Assembly (NCBI RefSeq): GCF_000507765.1
Contig: NZ_KI669402.1
Coordinates: 186,001 to 250,000, forward strand
Direction of reading: 5' to 3'
DNA: 64,000 nt
Source of the DNA: Streptococcus parasanguinis CC87K
Lineage (GTDB): Bacteria > Bacillota > Bacilli > Lactobacillales > Streptococcaceae
Under the pieces are notes generated by a model that ran no database searches, had not been told where the DNA came from, and was given only the letters and a program-made list of their open reading frames with translations. Position numbers and translations under genes: made by a program. Position 1 is the first letter of the stretch; every line of letters starts with the position of its first letter. Below are positions 46,956-55,893 of the stretch, in pieces.

Positions 46956-48932
46956 CTATTTCACATGCTTTTCAAGTTCTTCTTGCGCTTTTTTATTGGA
47001 TTTTTCTTTTTCTTTCTTCCATTGATCACGCGCTTTGTCGTAGTCTTTAGCCGATACGACCTTGTCTTGAACTTCCAAATATTTATAGTTGAAGGATTGA
47101 CCCTTGTGGCCTGTCCAAGCAAAGGCTGCAGAGTATGGTACAGTCTTACGAACGACTGGAGAAGCTCCATCTGAATGGATCGGAATCAAGAGGGCACTAT
47201 CGGTCAACCAAGCTTGAGCGGCAGCATATTTTTCGTAACGCTTGTTCACATCTTTGGTTTCATTGTGCGCATCTTCGATCAATTGATCATATTCATCAAA
47301 ACCAGCTGCTTTTGCGGCTGCATTATCCGTACCAGCATCGAATCCAAAGTAAGAATTGGCGTTTTCGCCGGATTTACCACTAGTGATATCGATGTAAGAA
47401 GATGGGTCCGTATAGTCTGGTCCCCAACCCAAGTTATTGTTCAAATCCCAGTCTTGTTGCGAAGCACTTTCAGCAAAGTAGGTAACCCGTTGCAGATCAT
47501 CTTCAGAAATCATATTCAAATCGATGACAATATTTTCTGCTCCTAGTGTAGATTCAACTGACTGTTTAAAGGATTGAGCTTGTTTGATCCCATCTGTATA
47601 AGTTGAAGAAGTTGGAAGGTCCAAATGAATTGGGAATTCAACTCCTTGAGCTTGCAAATCTGCCTTGGCTTTGGCAAACTCTTCTTTGGCCTTGTTTGGA
47701 TTGTAGAGGGTGTCTTTTCCATCTGCGACAGAGACCCCTTTCCATTCATCCCCATAAGCTTCTAGGTCTTTTTCTACTGCGTCACCAAATTGTTGGCCAT
47801 TAATTTGGACAAAGTTTGGTGGTGTAAAGGTATTACGGATGACCTTATTGGCACCCGCTTCCCCGTTAGTTTGCGCTACATAAGCCTTGCGGTTAAAGGC
47901 AAACATAATGGCTTGACGGAAGTCCTTATTTAAGATTGCTTTCTTGGTTGAAGTCTTTTGAGCATCAGTAGTCTTCTTTGTGATTTCATAGGCCTGACGG
48001 TCAATGTTGAAGGAAAGGTTGTAGGTAGAGGAACCTTGGTCAGTATAGACAATGTCGTCCTTATGCTTCTTCTCTACACTCTTATAGTTGGAACCATTTG
48101 GGAAAACACGGGCAACTGTATAGTCGCCATTATCAAACCCACGAATCAAGGATTCTGAGTCTTGTCCATCATAATAGGTCAGCTTCACTTTACTGATCTT
48201 AACATTATCCGCATCCCAGTAGGTTGGGTTCTTTTCCAATATCGCAGAAGATTTAGAAGTGATGGATTTAATCAAATAAGGACCGCAGTAGAGGATACTA
48301 GACGGAGAAGTCCCTTGACCATAGTTATCTCCCTTAGATTTCAGGAATTCTCCATTAACCGGCATCAAGATCCCCATCGTAGTCTTAGAATTCCAGAAAC
48401 TTTCTGGTTGGCTCAAGGTATATTGAACGGTGTAATCGTCAATAGCTTTTACACCAACTGTTGAAAAATCAGATGTCTTCCCTGAAACATAATCATCCAA
48501 GCCTTTGACAGATTTTTGGACCAAGTAAATAGCTTGTGATTTCTTGTCTGCCGCGTGTTTGAGACCTGTGACAAAGTCTTGGGCTTTGACTTCTCCATAT
48601 TCTTCCCCTTCAGAAGTCATCCATTTGACCCCTTTACGGAGTTTATAAGTATAGGTCAAGCCATCCTTGGAAACAGTCCAGTCTTTAGCAAGCGATGGGA
48701 TCAAGTTCCCGTACTTGTCCACTTCCAACAAGCCATCTATCGCATTTCCTGTAAACTCGGAAGTCGATTTTTTATTGGAAATCGAGTAGTCTAAGGTATC
48801 CGGATCCTGGGTATAGACATAGCTAAATGTCTGACCACCAGAGCTACTAGATTTCCCTCCTGAGCAGGCTGCCAGTACACCAGCTGATAAAAGCAGAGCG
48901 CTGGTAGCTAAGAGTACCTTCCCTTTGTTCAT
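46956..48932 (-). CDS. Oligopeptide-binding lipoprotein (OppA/AmiA/AliA family)
   Basis: A 658-residue SBP_bac_5 lipoprotein (lipobox A-A-C, Cys23) that binds peptides outside the cell for import through an Ami/Opp permease. No permease genes are adjacent, so it is a stand-alone receptor like AliA/AliB/HppA of oral streptococci. The SBP signature lies near residues 75-105 (L-A-K-D-W-T-V-S-K-D-G-L-T-Y). The C-terminus is unusually Lys/Glu-rich. Start at the ATG at 48932, with GAGGTG upstream. A cre-like site overlaps the promoter, suggesting catabolite repression of peptide uptake. Confidence 0.93.
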   Translation of the reverse strand: MNKGKVLLATSALLLSAGVLAACSGGKSSSSGGQTFSYVYTQDPDTLDYSISNKKSTSEFTGNAIDGLLEVDKYGNLIPSLAKDWTVSKDGLTYTYKLRKGVKWMTSEGEEYGEVKAQDFVTGLKHAADKKSQAIYLVQKSVKGLDDYVSGKTSDFSTVGVKAIDDYTVQYTLSQPESFWNSKTTMGILMPVNGEFLKSKGDNYGQGTSPSSILYCGPYLIKSITSKSSAILEKNPTYWDADNVKISKVKLTYYDGQDSESLIRGFDNGDYTVARVFPNGSNYKSVEKKHKDDIVYTDQGSSTYNLSFNIDRQAYEITKKTTDAQKTSTKKAILNKDFRQAIMFAFNRKAYVAQTNGEAGANKVIRNTFTPPNFVQINGQQFGDAVEKDLEAYGDEWKGVSVADGKDTLYNPNKAKEEFAKAKADLQAQGVEFPIHLDLPTSSTYTDGIKQAQSFKQSVESTLGAENIVIDLNMISEDDLQRVTYFAESASQQDWDLNNNLGWGPDYTDPSSYIDITSGKSGENANSYFGFDAGTDNAAAKAAGFDEYDQLIEDAHNETKDVNKRYEKYAAAQAWLTDSALLIPIHSDGASPVVRKTVPYSAAFAWTGHKGQSFNYKYLEVQDKVVSAKDYDKARDQWKKEKEKSNKKAQEELEKHVK

Positions 48933-48993
48933 ATAAATCACCTCATTGTAAAAAATGTTATACTCAATTTAAATTATAGCACTTTCTAGAGAA

Positions 48994-49008
48994 ATGTAAA
49001 CGCTTTTA
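48994..49008. promoter_or_regulatory. cre-like CcpA site at the oppA-type promoter
   Basis: ATGTAAACGCTTTTA fits the consensus WTGNAANCGNWNNCW at 14 of 15 positions. It covers the -35 region of the minus-strand promoter, whose TATAAT lies at about 48978-48973. Confidence 0.6.
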
Positions 49009-49090
49009 CTGCGAAATTATTCTATTTTTCCTTTATTTTTTCAATTTCTACTTTTTCTAAAATTTTTTCAAGTTGAATCCCTGGCCTGTA

Positions 49091-49099
49091 TGATATAAT
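49091..49099 (+). promoter_or_regulatory. dacA extended -10 promoter
   Basis: TATGATATAAT (49089-49099) is a perfect extended -10. It ends only seven bases before the preferred dacA ATG (49107), so transcription may start at or next to the start codon. The -35 is weak. Confidence 0.65.
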
Positions 49100-49106
49100 G
49101 GAATCT

Positions 49107-50420
49107 ATGAATTATGTGAGACATTTACACAAACGACTAAAACACAGCCTCTTGTCCCTCCTTGTAGGAGTCTTGACATTAGGCCCTATTTCCACTGCCT
49201 TTGCGGACGACATCTACCAGCAAGAAGATGTCATGAAAATCGCAGCTGATGCTGGACTGGTATTGGATGATTTTTACAAGCCTAAGGCTGACATCGTCAT
49301 CGACGCCAATACTGGAGCTATATTGTACGGAGACAATATCGACACGGTCCGGGACTCAGGAAGCATGGCCAAACTCATGAGTGCCTATGTAGTCTTTCGG
49401 GCCCTTAAAGAAGGCAAGATCAAGTACGATACCGTGGTCACAGCAACAGAGGCAGACCAAGCCATCTCGGAAAACAATCTGTTAAGTAACTCACCCATTG
49501 TAGCTGGTGTTGACTACAAAGTATCTGAATTGATCAAGATGCTCTTTGTTCCATCTTCTAGTGCAGCCGTGATTATGCTCGCCAACGCCGTCACTGACAA
49601 TGATCCCGATAAGTTTTTGGACTTAATGAATCAGTACGCACAAGAAATGGGGATGAGCCATACCAAATGGCACAATCCAAATGGGGCGATGATTTCGGTC
49701 CTTCAGGGCTACTACAATCCTCAGCGCTACGATGTCAATGCCAATAACGAAATTACAGCGCGGGACATGTCTATTCTGGCTTATCACATCGTAAACGACC
49801 TGCCAGAAATGTTGGAATACACCAAGCAAGCTCACACTACGATCATGGAAGGAACCCCCTACGAGCAAAGCTACGATAACTACAATACTTCCCTCGAAGG
49901 TGGAAAATTCGCCCTTAAAGGAACAGATGGACTCAAAACTGGATCCAGCCCGACTGCTGACTACAACTACACCGCGACAACCAAGCGGGGTAAACAGCGG
50001 ATTATCGAAGTCATTTTGGGGGTTGGAAACTACGATGTCGAGATCGCCGAAAGTTACCGCAATCAAATCGGGAATACCTTGGCTGAGAAAATGTTCGCAG
50101 ACTACCAGTATAAAAAAATCCTTTCTGCAGGCGATCATACCATCGACGGGAAGACAATTCACTTGAAGCAAGACTTCTATGCGACCGTTAAGAAGGGGAC
50201 GAAGCCAGCCCTTAAACTGGAAGACAACCGCCTAGTCGTTCAGAACGGCTTGCAACAGGTATCTCCAAGTATTAAAGCGGGAGTGGCCGTCAGTGAGTCT
50301 AAAACAACGACCTCTAGCAGTAAAAGCAAGGGACTCGATGTTATGTGGCTCTTCTGCTTCCTGCCTGCCGGAATTTTATACCTGATCTTTAAACAAACCG
50401 ATCCAAAAAGAAGAAAATAG
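49107..50420 (+). CDS. dacA: D-alanyl-D-alanine carboxypeptidase (PBP3/DacA)
   Basis: DacA trims the terminal D-Ala from peptidoglycan stem peptides at the cell surface. The 437-residue protein has a signal peptide (cleavage near A-F-A-D, residue about 34), a peptidase S11 domain with catalytic S-M-A-K (Ser86, Lys89) and K-T-G-S (near residue 277), a beta-rich PBP5-like C-terminal domain, and a C-terminal membrane anchor (about 412-428) with a basic tail. I prefer the ATG at 49107 over 49098, because the latter lies inside the -10 box. This leaves almost no leader. Confidence 0.93.
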   Translation: MNYVRHLHKRLKHSLLSLLVGVLTLGPISTAFADDIYQQEDVMKIAADAGLVLDDFYKPKADIVIDANTGAILYGDNIDTVRDSGSMAKLMSAYVVFRALKEGKIKYDTVVTATEADQAISENNLLSNSPIVAGVDYKVSELIKMLFVPSSSAAVIMLANAVTDNDPDKFLDLMNQYAQEMGMSHTKWHNPNGAMISVLQGYYNPQRYDVNANNEITARDMSILAYHIVNDLPEMLEYTKQAHTTIMEGTPYEQSYDNYNTSLEGGKFALKGTDGLKTGSSPTADYNYTATTKRGKQRIIEVILGVGNYDVEIAESYRNQIGNTLAEKMFADYQYKKILSAGDHTIDGKTIHLKQDFYATVKKGTKPALKLEDNRLVVQNGLQQVSPSIKAGVAVSESKTTTSSSKSKGLDVMWLFCFLPAGILYLIFKQTDPKRRK

Positions 50421-50423
50421 AAA

Positions 50424-50459
50424 AAGAACTCCCATTACCATAAGGTATGGGAGTTCTTG
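50424..50459 (+). terminator. dacA terminator
   Basis: AAGAACTCCCAT pairs with ATGGGAGTTCTT across an 11-base loop, followed by a short T-rich stretch. Confidence 0.8.
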
Positions 50460-50477
50460 GTTTGTCGACAAAGTCAT

Positions 50478-50624
50478 CTTAGAAACTTTCCTTAGGTGAG
50501 TACGGACGTCAGCGAACTTCGAAGAAGTTCCATGACTTAGTTTTGGACCTAAAGTTCCAAAACTCCCGAGTGCTAGAAACAATCGTGTTTCTAGCACTTT
50601 TCTCACGGCGGAAAGTTCCTAAGC
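50478..50624. repeat. Cloverleaf-like palindromic element
   Basis: Outer arms (50478-50500 and 50602-50624) are near-complementary, sharing CTTAG-AACTTTCC-GTGAG. Inside are three hairpins: GAACTTC-GAA-GAAGTTC (50514-50530), AGTTTTGGA/TCCAAAACT (about 50538-50564) and GTGCTAGAAAC/GTTTCTAGCAC (about 50570-50597). Together they can fold into a four-way structure. It resembles the composite layout of streptococcal BOX repeats, but the sequence is not the pneumococcal BOX as I recall it. The remainder of the 50421-50736 gap is AT-rich and unremarkable. Confidence 0.6.
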
Positions 50625-50736
50625 ATTTTTTAATGAGCCTTAAAAAGTATCTAATTTTAATTTTTTAGGCATCCATTAGTTTGTTTGATGTAAAAAATCA
50701 GTTTGTCTACATTATCTGTGAATGACAGATATTGAT

Positions 50737-51828
50737 TTAGTCTAAACCTTGAACGTAGGCATCTACTGCTACGATGGCTTGGGCAATATCAGAAGCCTTC
50801 ACTTCAAATGGCATTTGATGGATGGTTTCTCCTTCGATGGTGGCCTGTTGGCCAACCTTGAGAAGATCTTCATAACTTGCAGTTTCAAGATGCATTTCTT
50901 TCAGAGTAGTTGGCATACCGATTTGTTGATAGAAACGAATGTATTTATTCAATTCTTCCTTCGGACGGTTTTCCAAGAACAATTGAACGAGCGTTCCGTA
51001 GGCTACTTTTTCACCGTGAGTTAAATGGTGGATGTCCCCAGTAAGGGCTGTAAAGCCATTATGGATGGCATGGGCAGCAGCTAATCCCCCACTTTCAAAT
51101 CCAATACCACTGAGAAGGGTATTAGCTTCAATAATGTTTTCAAGAGCAGGGGTTACAACTTTGGCTTCACAAGCAGCCATGGCTTGAAGACCGTCTGCAA
51201 ATAAGGTTTCTTCACAACGTTGTGCAATGGCGACACCCGCTAAGGTTTGTCGTTGACCCAACATGGTTTTTCCATTGGCTTGCATCACCGCACGCGCTTC
51301 GACCCAAGTTGCTAGACCATCTGCGATACCAGAAGCGAGCAAGCGTTTTGGTGCTTGAGAGATCACTTTACTATCCACCAAGACTAATTCTGGGTTTTTA
51401 GAGTAGAAAATATAGCGCTCAAAGGCACCCTCATCTGTATAGATAACAGATAAGGCGGAAACAGGAGCATCTGTAGAGGCAATGGTAGGGGCAATCACAA
51501 CTGGTGATTTTAAAAGATCAGCAATAGCTTTAGCACTATCAATGGTCTTTCCTCCACCAAGTCCAATGACCAAATCACAGCCATTTTCTTCTGCCAAACT
51601 AACCACACGATTGATTTCGTTATCAGAAGCTTCTCCATTAAAGAAGACTGGCAAAACCGTAAGCCCATTTTGACCAAGGTATTCTTCAAAACGTTTCCCT
51701 ACGATATCATAAACCACTGAATCACATAGTAAAACAGAGTGAGTCCCTAATTCTGAAATAGATTGCGCATTTTCAAACAAGGCATTTTCCCCTTGAATGT
51801 AACGTGACGGACTTGCAAAATTTCTCAT
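50737..51828 (-). CDS. gldA: Glycerol dehydrogenase (iron/zinc alcohol dehydrogenase family)
   Basis: GldA oxidises glycerol to dihydroxyacetone with NAD, or the reverse. The 363-residue protein has the Rossmann part with G-G-G-K-T-I-D (about residues 94-100) and the metal-binding His in A-H-A-I-H-N (near residue 254) and H-L-T-H-G-E (near 269-274). No dihydroxyacetone kinase or mannitol/PTS genes adjoin it. AAAGGAG precedes the ATG. A cre-like site upstream suggests carbon catabolite control. Confidence 0.93.
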   Translation of the reverse strand: MRNFASPSRYIQGENALFENAQSISELGTHSVLLCDSVVYDIVGKRFEEYLGQNGLTVLPVFFNGEASDNEINRVVSLAEENGCDLVIGLGGGKTIDSAKAIADLLKSPVVIAPTIASTDAPVSALSVIYTDEGAFERYIFYSKNPELVLVDSKVISQAPKRLLASGIADGLATWVEARAVMQANGKTMLGQRQTLAGVAIAQRCEETLFADGLQAMAACEAKVVTPALENIIEANTLLSGIGFESGGLAAAHAIHNGFTALTGDIHHLTHGEKVAYGTLVQLFLENRPKEELNKYIRFYQQIGMPTTLKEMHLETASYEDLLKVGQQATIEGETIHQMPFEVKASDIAQAIVAVDAYVQGLD

Positions 51829-51940
51829 AGTCTGCTCCTTTAAAATTTATTTAGTTCACACCCATAGTAGCATTTATTTCTATGAAATTCAAAGAATTAT
51901 ACAAGGCTCCAATCAATTAAATTTATCTGTTCACGCAGTC

Positions 51941-51955
51941 ATTGGAAGCGTTTCA
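51941..51955. promoter_or_regulatory. cre-like CcpA site upstream of gldA
   Basis: ATTGGAAGCGTTTCA matches the core cre pattern (TGGAAGCGTTTCA, almost palindromic). It lies about 40 bases upstream of the likely gldA -10 box (TATAAT on the minus strand, 51901-51896). Confidence 0.5.
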
Positions 51956-51980
51956 TTTTCATTTGATGAATCTTATTATC

Positions 51981-52032
51981 AAAAATCCCCAAAGCTAGTT
52001 TCAGTAGATTGAAACTTGGCTTTTGGGATTTT
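51981..52032. terminator. Strong hairpin between gldA and pepO
   Basis: AAAATCCCCAAAGC-AGTTTCA pairs with TGAAACT-GGCTTT-GGGATTTTT. It has T-runs in both directions and is probably a terminator for minus-strand readthrough from pepO. Confidence 0.65.
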
Positions 52033-52139
52033 TATTTTTTTACAAGCATTGAGAAAATCAATCAATGGCTTAACTGAAGTCGAGACTACTTCCTTTGATC
52101 AACGAAACGAGTATCGCGAAATTGAACTCGCCCTAAAAG

Positions 52140-52215
52140 CGTCGAGAAAAAGAGAGATTGCCTGGTGGGCATGGCCCACATGGTCAATCTCCTATTTTCT
52201 TCTCGCTTTTTTTAC
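52140..52215. terminator. Long composite hairpin just after pepO
   Basis: AGCG-GAGAA and GAGATTG on the left pair with CAATCTC and TTCTCGCT on the right around an inner TGGGC/GCCCA stem; TTTTTTT follows on the plus strand and TTTT on the minus. The rest of the 51829-52232 gap shows only the gldA promoter, cre-like site and the hairpin at 51981. Confidence 0.55.
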
Positions 52216-52232
52216 GGGCTTAGTATCTTGAT

Positions 52233-54128
52233 TTACCAAATGATCACACGATCTTCTGGTGCGCGCCACATGCCGTCGCCTTCTTTGACATCAAAGGTTT
52301 CAAAGAATTCGTCAAAGTTTGGTAATTGGACATTGGTGCGAAGTTTTCCTGGTGCATGGACATCGACACTTGCGAGGAGTTGCATGTACTCTGTCCGAGC
52401 TTTCATGCGCCAGATGCGAGCAAAGTTGGTGAAGAATTCTTCTGCTGAGAAATCTTCCTCTTTCTTAGCGGCTTCAAGGGCTGCAGCGATACCACCGAGG
52501 TCTGCTACGTTTTCAGAAACGGTCAATTTCCCGTTGATCTTGGCACCGTAAGAGTCTTGTCCTTCAAACTGATCGATGACTTTTTGAGTCCGAGCGGTAA
52601 AGGCTTCGTAATCTTCTGGCTTCCACCAGTCTTTCAAGCTACCGTGCTCATCAAAGGAAGCACCATTGGTGTCAAAGGCGTGGGAGATTTCATGGGCAAT
52701 GACTGCACCGATTCCGCCGTAGTTGGCTGATGATGATTGGTGAAGGTCATAGAAAGGTGCTTGTAAAATCGCTGCTGGGAAGACGATTTGGTTCTGTTGC
52801 GGATCATAGTAGGCATTGACCAGATGGGCTGGCATGTGCCATTCGCTTCGATCAACCGGTTGGTTCCACTTGCTCCAAGTATGGGCAATGGAAATTTCGT
52901 AAAGGGCTTGAGCATTTTCAACCAAGGTCTTGCTTTCGTCGATGATCTTTTTGGCGTATGTTTCTGGTAATTTTTCAGGGTAGCCGATATGTGGTGTGAT
53001 GACATTGAGTTTGACAATGGCTTTTTCACGAGTTTCAGGAGCGAGCCAGTCTGCTTTTTCTAAGCGCTCCTTATAGACGTCAATCATGGTCGCTACTTTA
53101 TGCTCTACGTCTGCTTTTGCTTCTGGTGAGAATTTTTCTCCCGCATACCAGAGTCCAAGTGCTTGGCTATAAGGTCCTTCTGCCAAGGCCAGAGCGGCTT
53201 TTTCTTTTGGACGAGGTTCTGGAATCCCCGTGATGATCCGTCCATATTCACCAGACAAGACACGGATTTCTTCCGTCAAGAAAGACGTCCAATCTAAAGC
53301 TGCACCAAGTTTCAATTTGGCATGAATGGTTTCCCAGTTGGCTGCCGAGTAGTATTTTGGTGCGAATTCCTTCCAGAAACGCTCTTCTGGCACGATGATT
53401 TTATCTGGTGTTTGTCCGATCACTTCAGTAAAGAAGGCATCGAGTGGCAATTCTGGGACCAAGGCCTTGAAATCTGCCCACTCATAAGGATGATAGAGTT
53501 TGTTGTACTCGGATCTTTCTTCATTTGACAAGACATATTTGGCCAATTCTGCATCCGCCGCAATGACCTTATCCAGGATATCCTTGATTTCTGCCTCTGA
53601 GAATTCAAATTTAGGTAAGAGTTTTTCCATCATTTGGCGCCAGATAGCCAGTAATTCTGGGCCTTTTTCGTTGCCTTCTTCATAATAGGTTGTATCTGGC
53701 AAGATGAGAGCAAGAGACTCTCCCCACAAGACATTCATTTGGGCATTCATAAAGTCTGGTGACACGCTAAATGGCATGAGATTTGGTTTGCCAGCTAGTT
53801 CATAGGTGCCTAACTTGCTGGTATAGTCTTCAAAAGAAGACAAGGCCTTGATTTCATTGATCAAGGGCATGACTGGTGCTACACCAGCTGCTTCTCGCGC
53901 ATCAAAATCTGCCACCATTTTATGGTATTTGACAAAGTTTTGCAGAATGCTGTCTTCAGGTAGCTCTTCTCCTCGTTGCCATTTTCCAGTAATATCCAAC
54001 ATCAAGTTTTCGATATCTTGGATCAAGTCCATAAAACCACCGGTTGACGGTTTGTCATCTGGAATCACAGCTGTCTCAGCCCATGCCCCATTGACGTAAT
54101 CATAAAAATCATCTTGTAAACGTACCAT
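52233..54128 (-). CDS. pepO: PepO, M13-family endopeptidase
   Basis: A neprilysin-type zinc endopeptidase that cleaves oligopeptides; in several streptococci it also acts outside the cell on host proteins although it has no signal peptide, as here. The 631-residue protein carries the zinc motif H-E-I-S-H (residues 479-483), the third ligand Glu539 in E-N-V-A-D-L-G-G, and the substrate-binding N-A-Y-Y/F-like segment upstream. I start at the ATG at 54128 (M-V-R-L-Q-D-D-F-Y); 13 more residues are open upstream. It is divergent from fimCBA, as known in S. parasanguinis. Confidence 0.95.
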   Translation of the reverse strand: MVRLQDDFYDYVNGAWAETAVIPDDKPSTGGFMDLIQDIENLMLDITGKWQRGEELPEDSILQNFVKYHKMVADFDAREAAGVAPVMPLINEIKALSSFEDYTSKLGTYELAGKPNLMPFSVSPDFMNAQMNVLWGESLALILPDTTYYEEGNEKGPELLAIWRQMMEKLLPKFEFSEAEIKDILDKVIAADAELAKYVLSNEERSEYNKLYHPYEWADFKALVPELPLDAFFTEVIGQTPDKIIVPEERFWKEFAPKYYSAANWETIHAKLKLGAALDWTSFLTEEIRVLSGEYGRIITGIPEPRPKEKAALALAEGPYSQALGLWYAGEKFSPEAKADVEHKVATMIDVYKERLEKADWLAPETREKAIVKLNVITPHIGYPEKLPETYAKKIIDESKTLVENAQALYEISIAHTWSKWNQPVDRSEWHMPAHLVNAYYDPQQNQIVFPAAILQAPFYDLHQSSSANYGGIGAVIAHEISHAFDTNGASFDEHGSLKDWWKPEDYEAFTARTQKVIDQFEGQDSYGAKINGKLTVSENVADLGGIAAALEAAKKEEDFSAEEFFTNFARIWRMKARTEYMQLLASVDVHAPGKLRTNVQLPNFDEFFETFDVKEGDGMWRAPEDRVIIW

Positions 54129-54209
54129 GATCTTCTCGCTTTCATTCTTTTGTAATAACCTTATCAAAAATAGGAACTTTTTTCAATGATTTCAAGAGAA
54201 TTAAGTTGA

Positions 54210-54298
54210 ATTATTTTAAAAATTAACTTGACTTAACTTTTTATTCATGTATAATTATTTTAAAAATTAACTTGACTTAATTTTTTTATTCATGTATA
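54210..54298 (+). promoter_or_regulatory. Tandemly duplicated ScaR/SloR operator-promoter of fimCBA
   Basis: Two adjacent copies (54210-54253 and 54254-54298) of a 44-45-base unit. Each contains AAAATTAACTTGACTTAA, the manganese-regulator site known for ScaR/SloR, overlapping its own TTGACT -35. The -10 boxes are TATAAT (copy 1, 16-base spacer) and TATATT (copy 2, 17-base spacer). A degenerate third half-copy (GAATTAAGTTGAATTAT) lies just upstream. Confidence 0.85.
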
Positions 54299-54320
54299 TT
54301 AATAGTAAAGGAGCAAAATC

Positions 54321-55043
54321 ATGATTCAAATTGAACATCTCAGTGTTGCTTACCAGCAAACACTGGCCTTGGAGGATCTTTCCCTCACCATCCAGGGTCC
54401 AACCATCCTAGGAATTCTTGGACCCAATGGAGCAGGAAAATCAACCCTGATCAAGGCCATGCTAGGTCTTCTCCCTCATGCGGGAAAGGTCCAGCTCGAT
54501 CAAAAAGATCTCAGCCAAGTTCTTCAACGGGTGGCCTACGTCGAACAGAAATCCGCTATTGATTTCCACTTTCCCATCACGGTGAGAGAGTGCATCTCAC
54601 TGGGTCTTTATCCCCACCTTTCTATCTTCAAGAGAAAAAGCAAAGAAGATCTCCAAAAAGTGGAAAATGCCTTGAAACTTGTCAATCTTCTTGATCTAGC
54701 GGATCGCCAGATCGGCCAGCTTTCAGGAGGGCAATTCCAACGGGTGCTGATCGCCCGCTGCTTGGTCCAAGAAGCGGATGTCATTTTTTTGGATGAGCCC
54801 TTCGCAGGGATTGACTCTGTCAGCGAAGACATCATCATGCAGACCCTCCAGACCTTGAAACAAGAAGGCAAGACCATTCTGATCGTCCATCACGACCTCA
54901 GCAAGGTCCCAGCTTATTTCGACCAGGTCCTCCTCCTTCATCGTAAACTGATTGCATTTGGGAAAACAGAGGAAACCTTTACCAAAGAAAATCTGCATGC
55001 AGCCTATGGGCATGAACTCTTTATAGGAGGTGGCGTCGGATGA
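54321..55043 (+). CDS. fimC: FimC/ScaC, manganese ABC transporter ATPase
   Basis: A 240-residue ATPase of the LraI metal importer. Walker A G-P-N-G-A-G-K-S (near residues 36-43), signature L-S-G-G-Q-F-Q-R, Walker B I-F-L-D-E-P-F and switch His (V-H-H-D). It is the first gene of fimCBA, overlaps fimB by four bases and lies directly behind the duplicated metal-responsive promoter. Confidence 0.95.
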   Translation: MIQIEHLSVAYQQTLALEDLSLTIQGPTILGILGPNGAGKSTLIKAMLGLLPHAGKVQLDQKDLSQVLQRVAYVEQKSAIDFHFPITVRECISLGLYPHLSIFKRKSKEDLQKVENALKLVNLLDLADRQIGQLSGGQFQRVLIARCLVQEADVIFLDEPFAGIDSVSEDIIMQTLQTLKQEGKTILIVHHDLSKVPAYFDQVLLLHRKLIAFGKTEETFTKENLHAAYGHELFIGGGVG

Positions 55044-55882
55044 TTACAGAATTTATCGATGGATTACAGCAATTCCACTTCTTACAGAATGCCCTGATCA
55101 CAGCCATCGCCATCGGGATTGTCGCTGGAGCCGTTGGATGCTTCATTATTTTAAGAGGCATGTCTCTCATGGGAGACGCTATCTCACACGCAGTTCTTCC
55201 TGGTGTGGCTCTCTCCTTTATCCTGGGCATCAATTTCTTTATTGGCGCTATTGTCTTTGGCCTCCTGGCGTCCGTCCTTATCACCTATATCAAGAGCAAC
55301 TCCATCATCAAGAGCGACACTGCAATTGGGATTACCTTTTCTTCTTTCCTCGCCTTAGGAGTCATCCTGATTGGAGTCGCTAAAAGTTCCACCGACCTTT
55401 TCCACATCCTCTTTGGGAATATCTTGGCCGTCCAAGACCGGGATATGTGGATAACCATCGGTGTTGGTGCTGCGGTCTTGCTGGTGATTGTCCTACTCTT
55501 TCGACCCTTACTGCTCACATCTTTTGATCCTGTTCTGGCTCAATCCATGGGCGTCCGGGTCAAGGTCTATCACTACCTCCTTATGGTGCTCTTGACCTTG
55601 GTTTCTGTCACTGCTATGCAGAGTGTCGGAACCATTCTCATCGTCGCCATGCTCATTACACCCGCTGCGACGGCCTATCTCTATACCAATAGTCTCTGGT
55701 CCATGATGCTCCTTTCATCCGGATTAGGTGCTCTTGCATCCATCCTGGGACTCTTTATTGGCTATAGCTTAAACATCGCCGTCGGGTCTTGTATTGTCCT
55801 CACTTCTGCTGTCTTCTTTCTCATCAGCTTCTTTATCGCTCCTAAGCAGAGAAAGAATAAGCACGCTCTTTCATCTCATTAA
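55040..55882 (+). CDS. fimB: FimB/ScaB, manganese ABC transporter permease
   Basis: A 280-residue polytopic permease of the ABC-3 (metal) family with about eight membrane helices. The conserved [11 protein letters not shown] block lies near residues 46-56. It forms the homodimeric channel for Mn2+ between FimA outside and FimC inside. Confidence 0.95.
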   Translation: MITEFIDGLQQFHFLQNALITAIAIGIVAGAVGCFIILRGMSLMGDAISHAVLPGVALSFILGINFFIGAIVFGLLASVLITYIKSNSIIKSDTAIGITFSSFLALGVILIGVAKSSTDLFHILFGNILAVQDRDMWITIGVGAAVLLVIVLLFRPLLLTSFDPVLAQSMGVRVKVYHYLLMVLLTLVSVTAMQSVGTILIVAMLITPAATAYLYTNSLWSMMLLSSGLGALASILGLFIGYSLNIAVGSCIVLTSAVFFLISFFIAPKQRKNKHALSSH

Positions 55883-55893
55883 AGGAGAAACAC

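Noticed and set aside
52016-52231. 71-codon plus-strand frame between gldA and pepO
   Set aside because: It starts inside a terminator hairpin, has no ribosome site, and its end is made of a second hairpin and its T-run.
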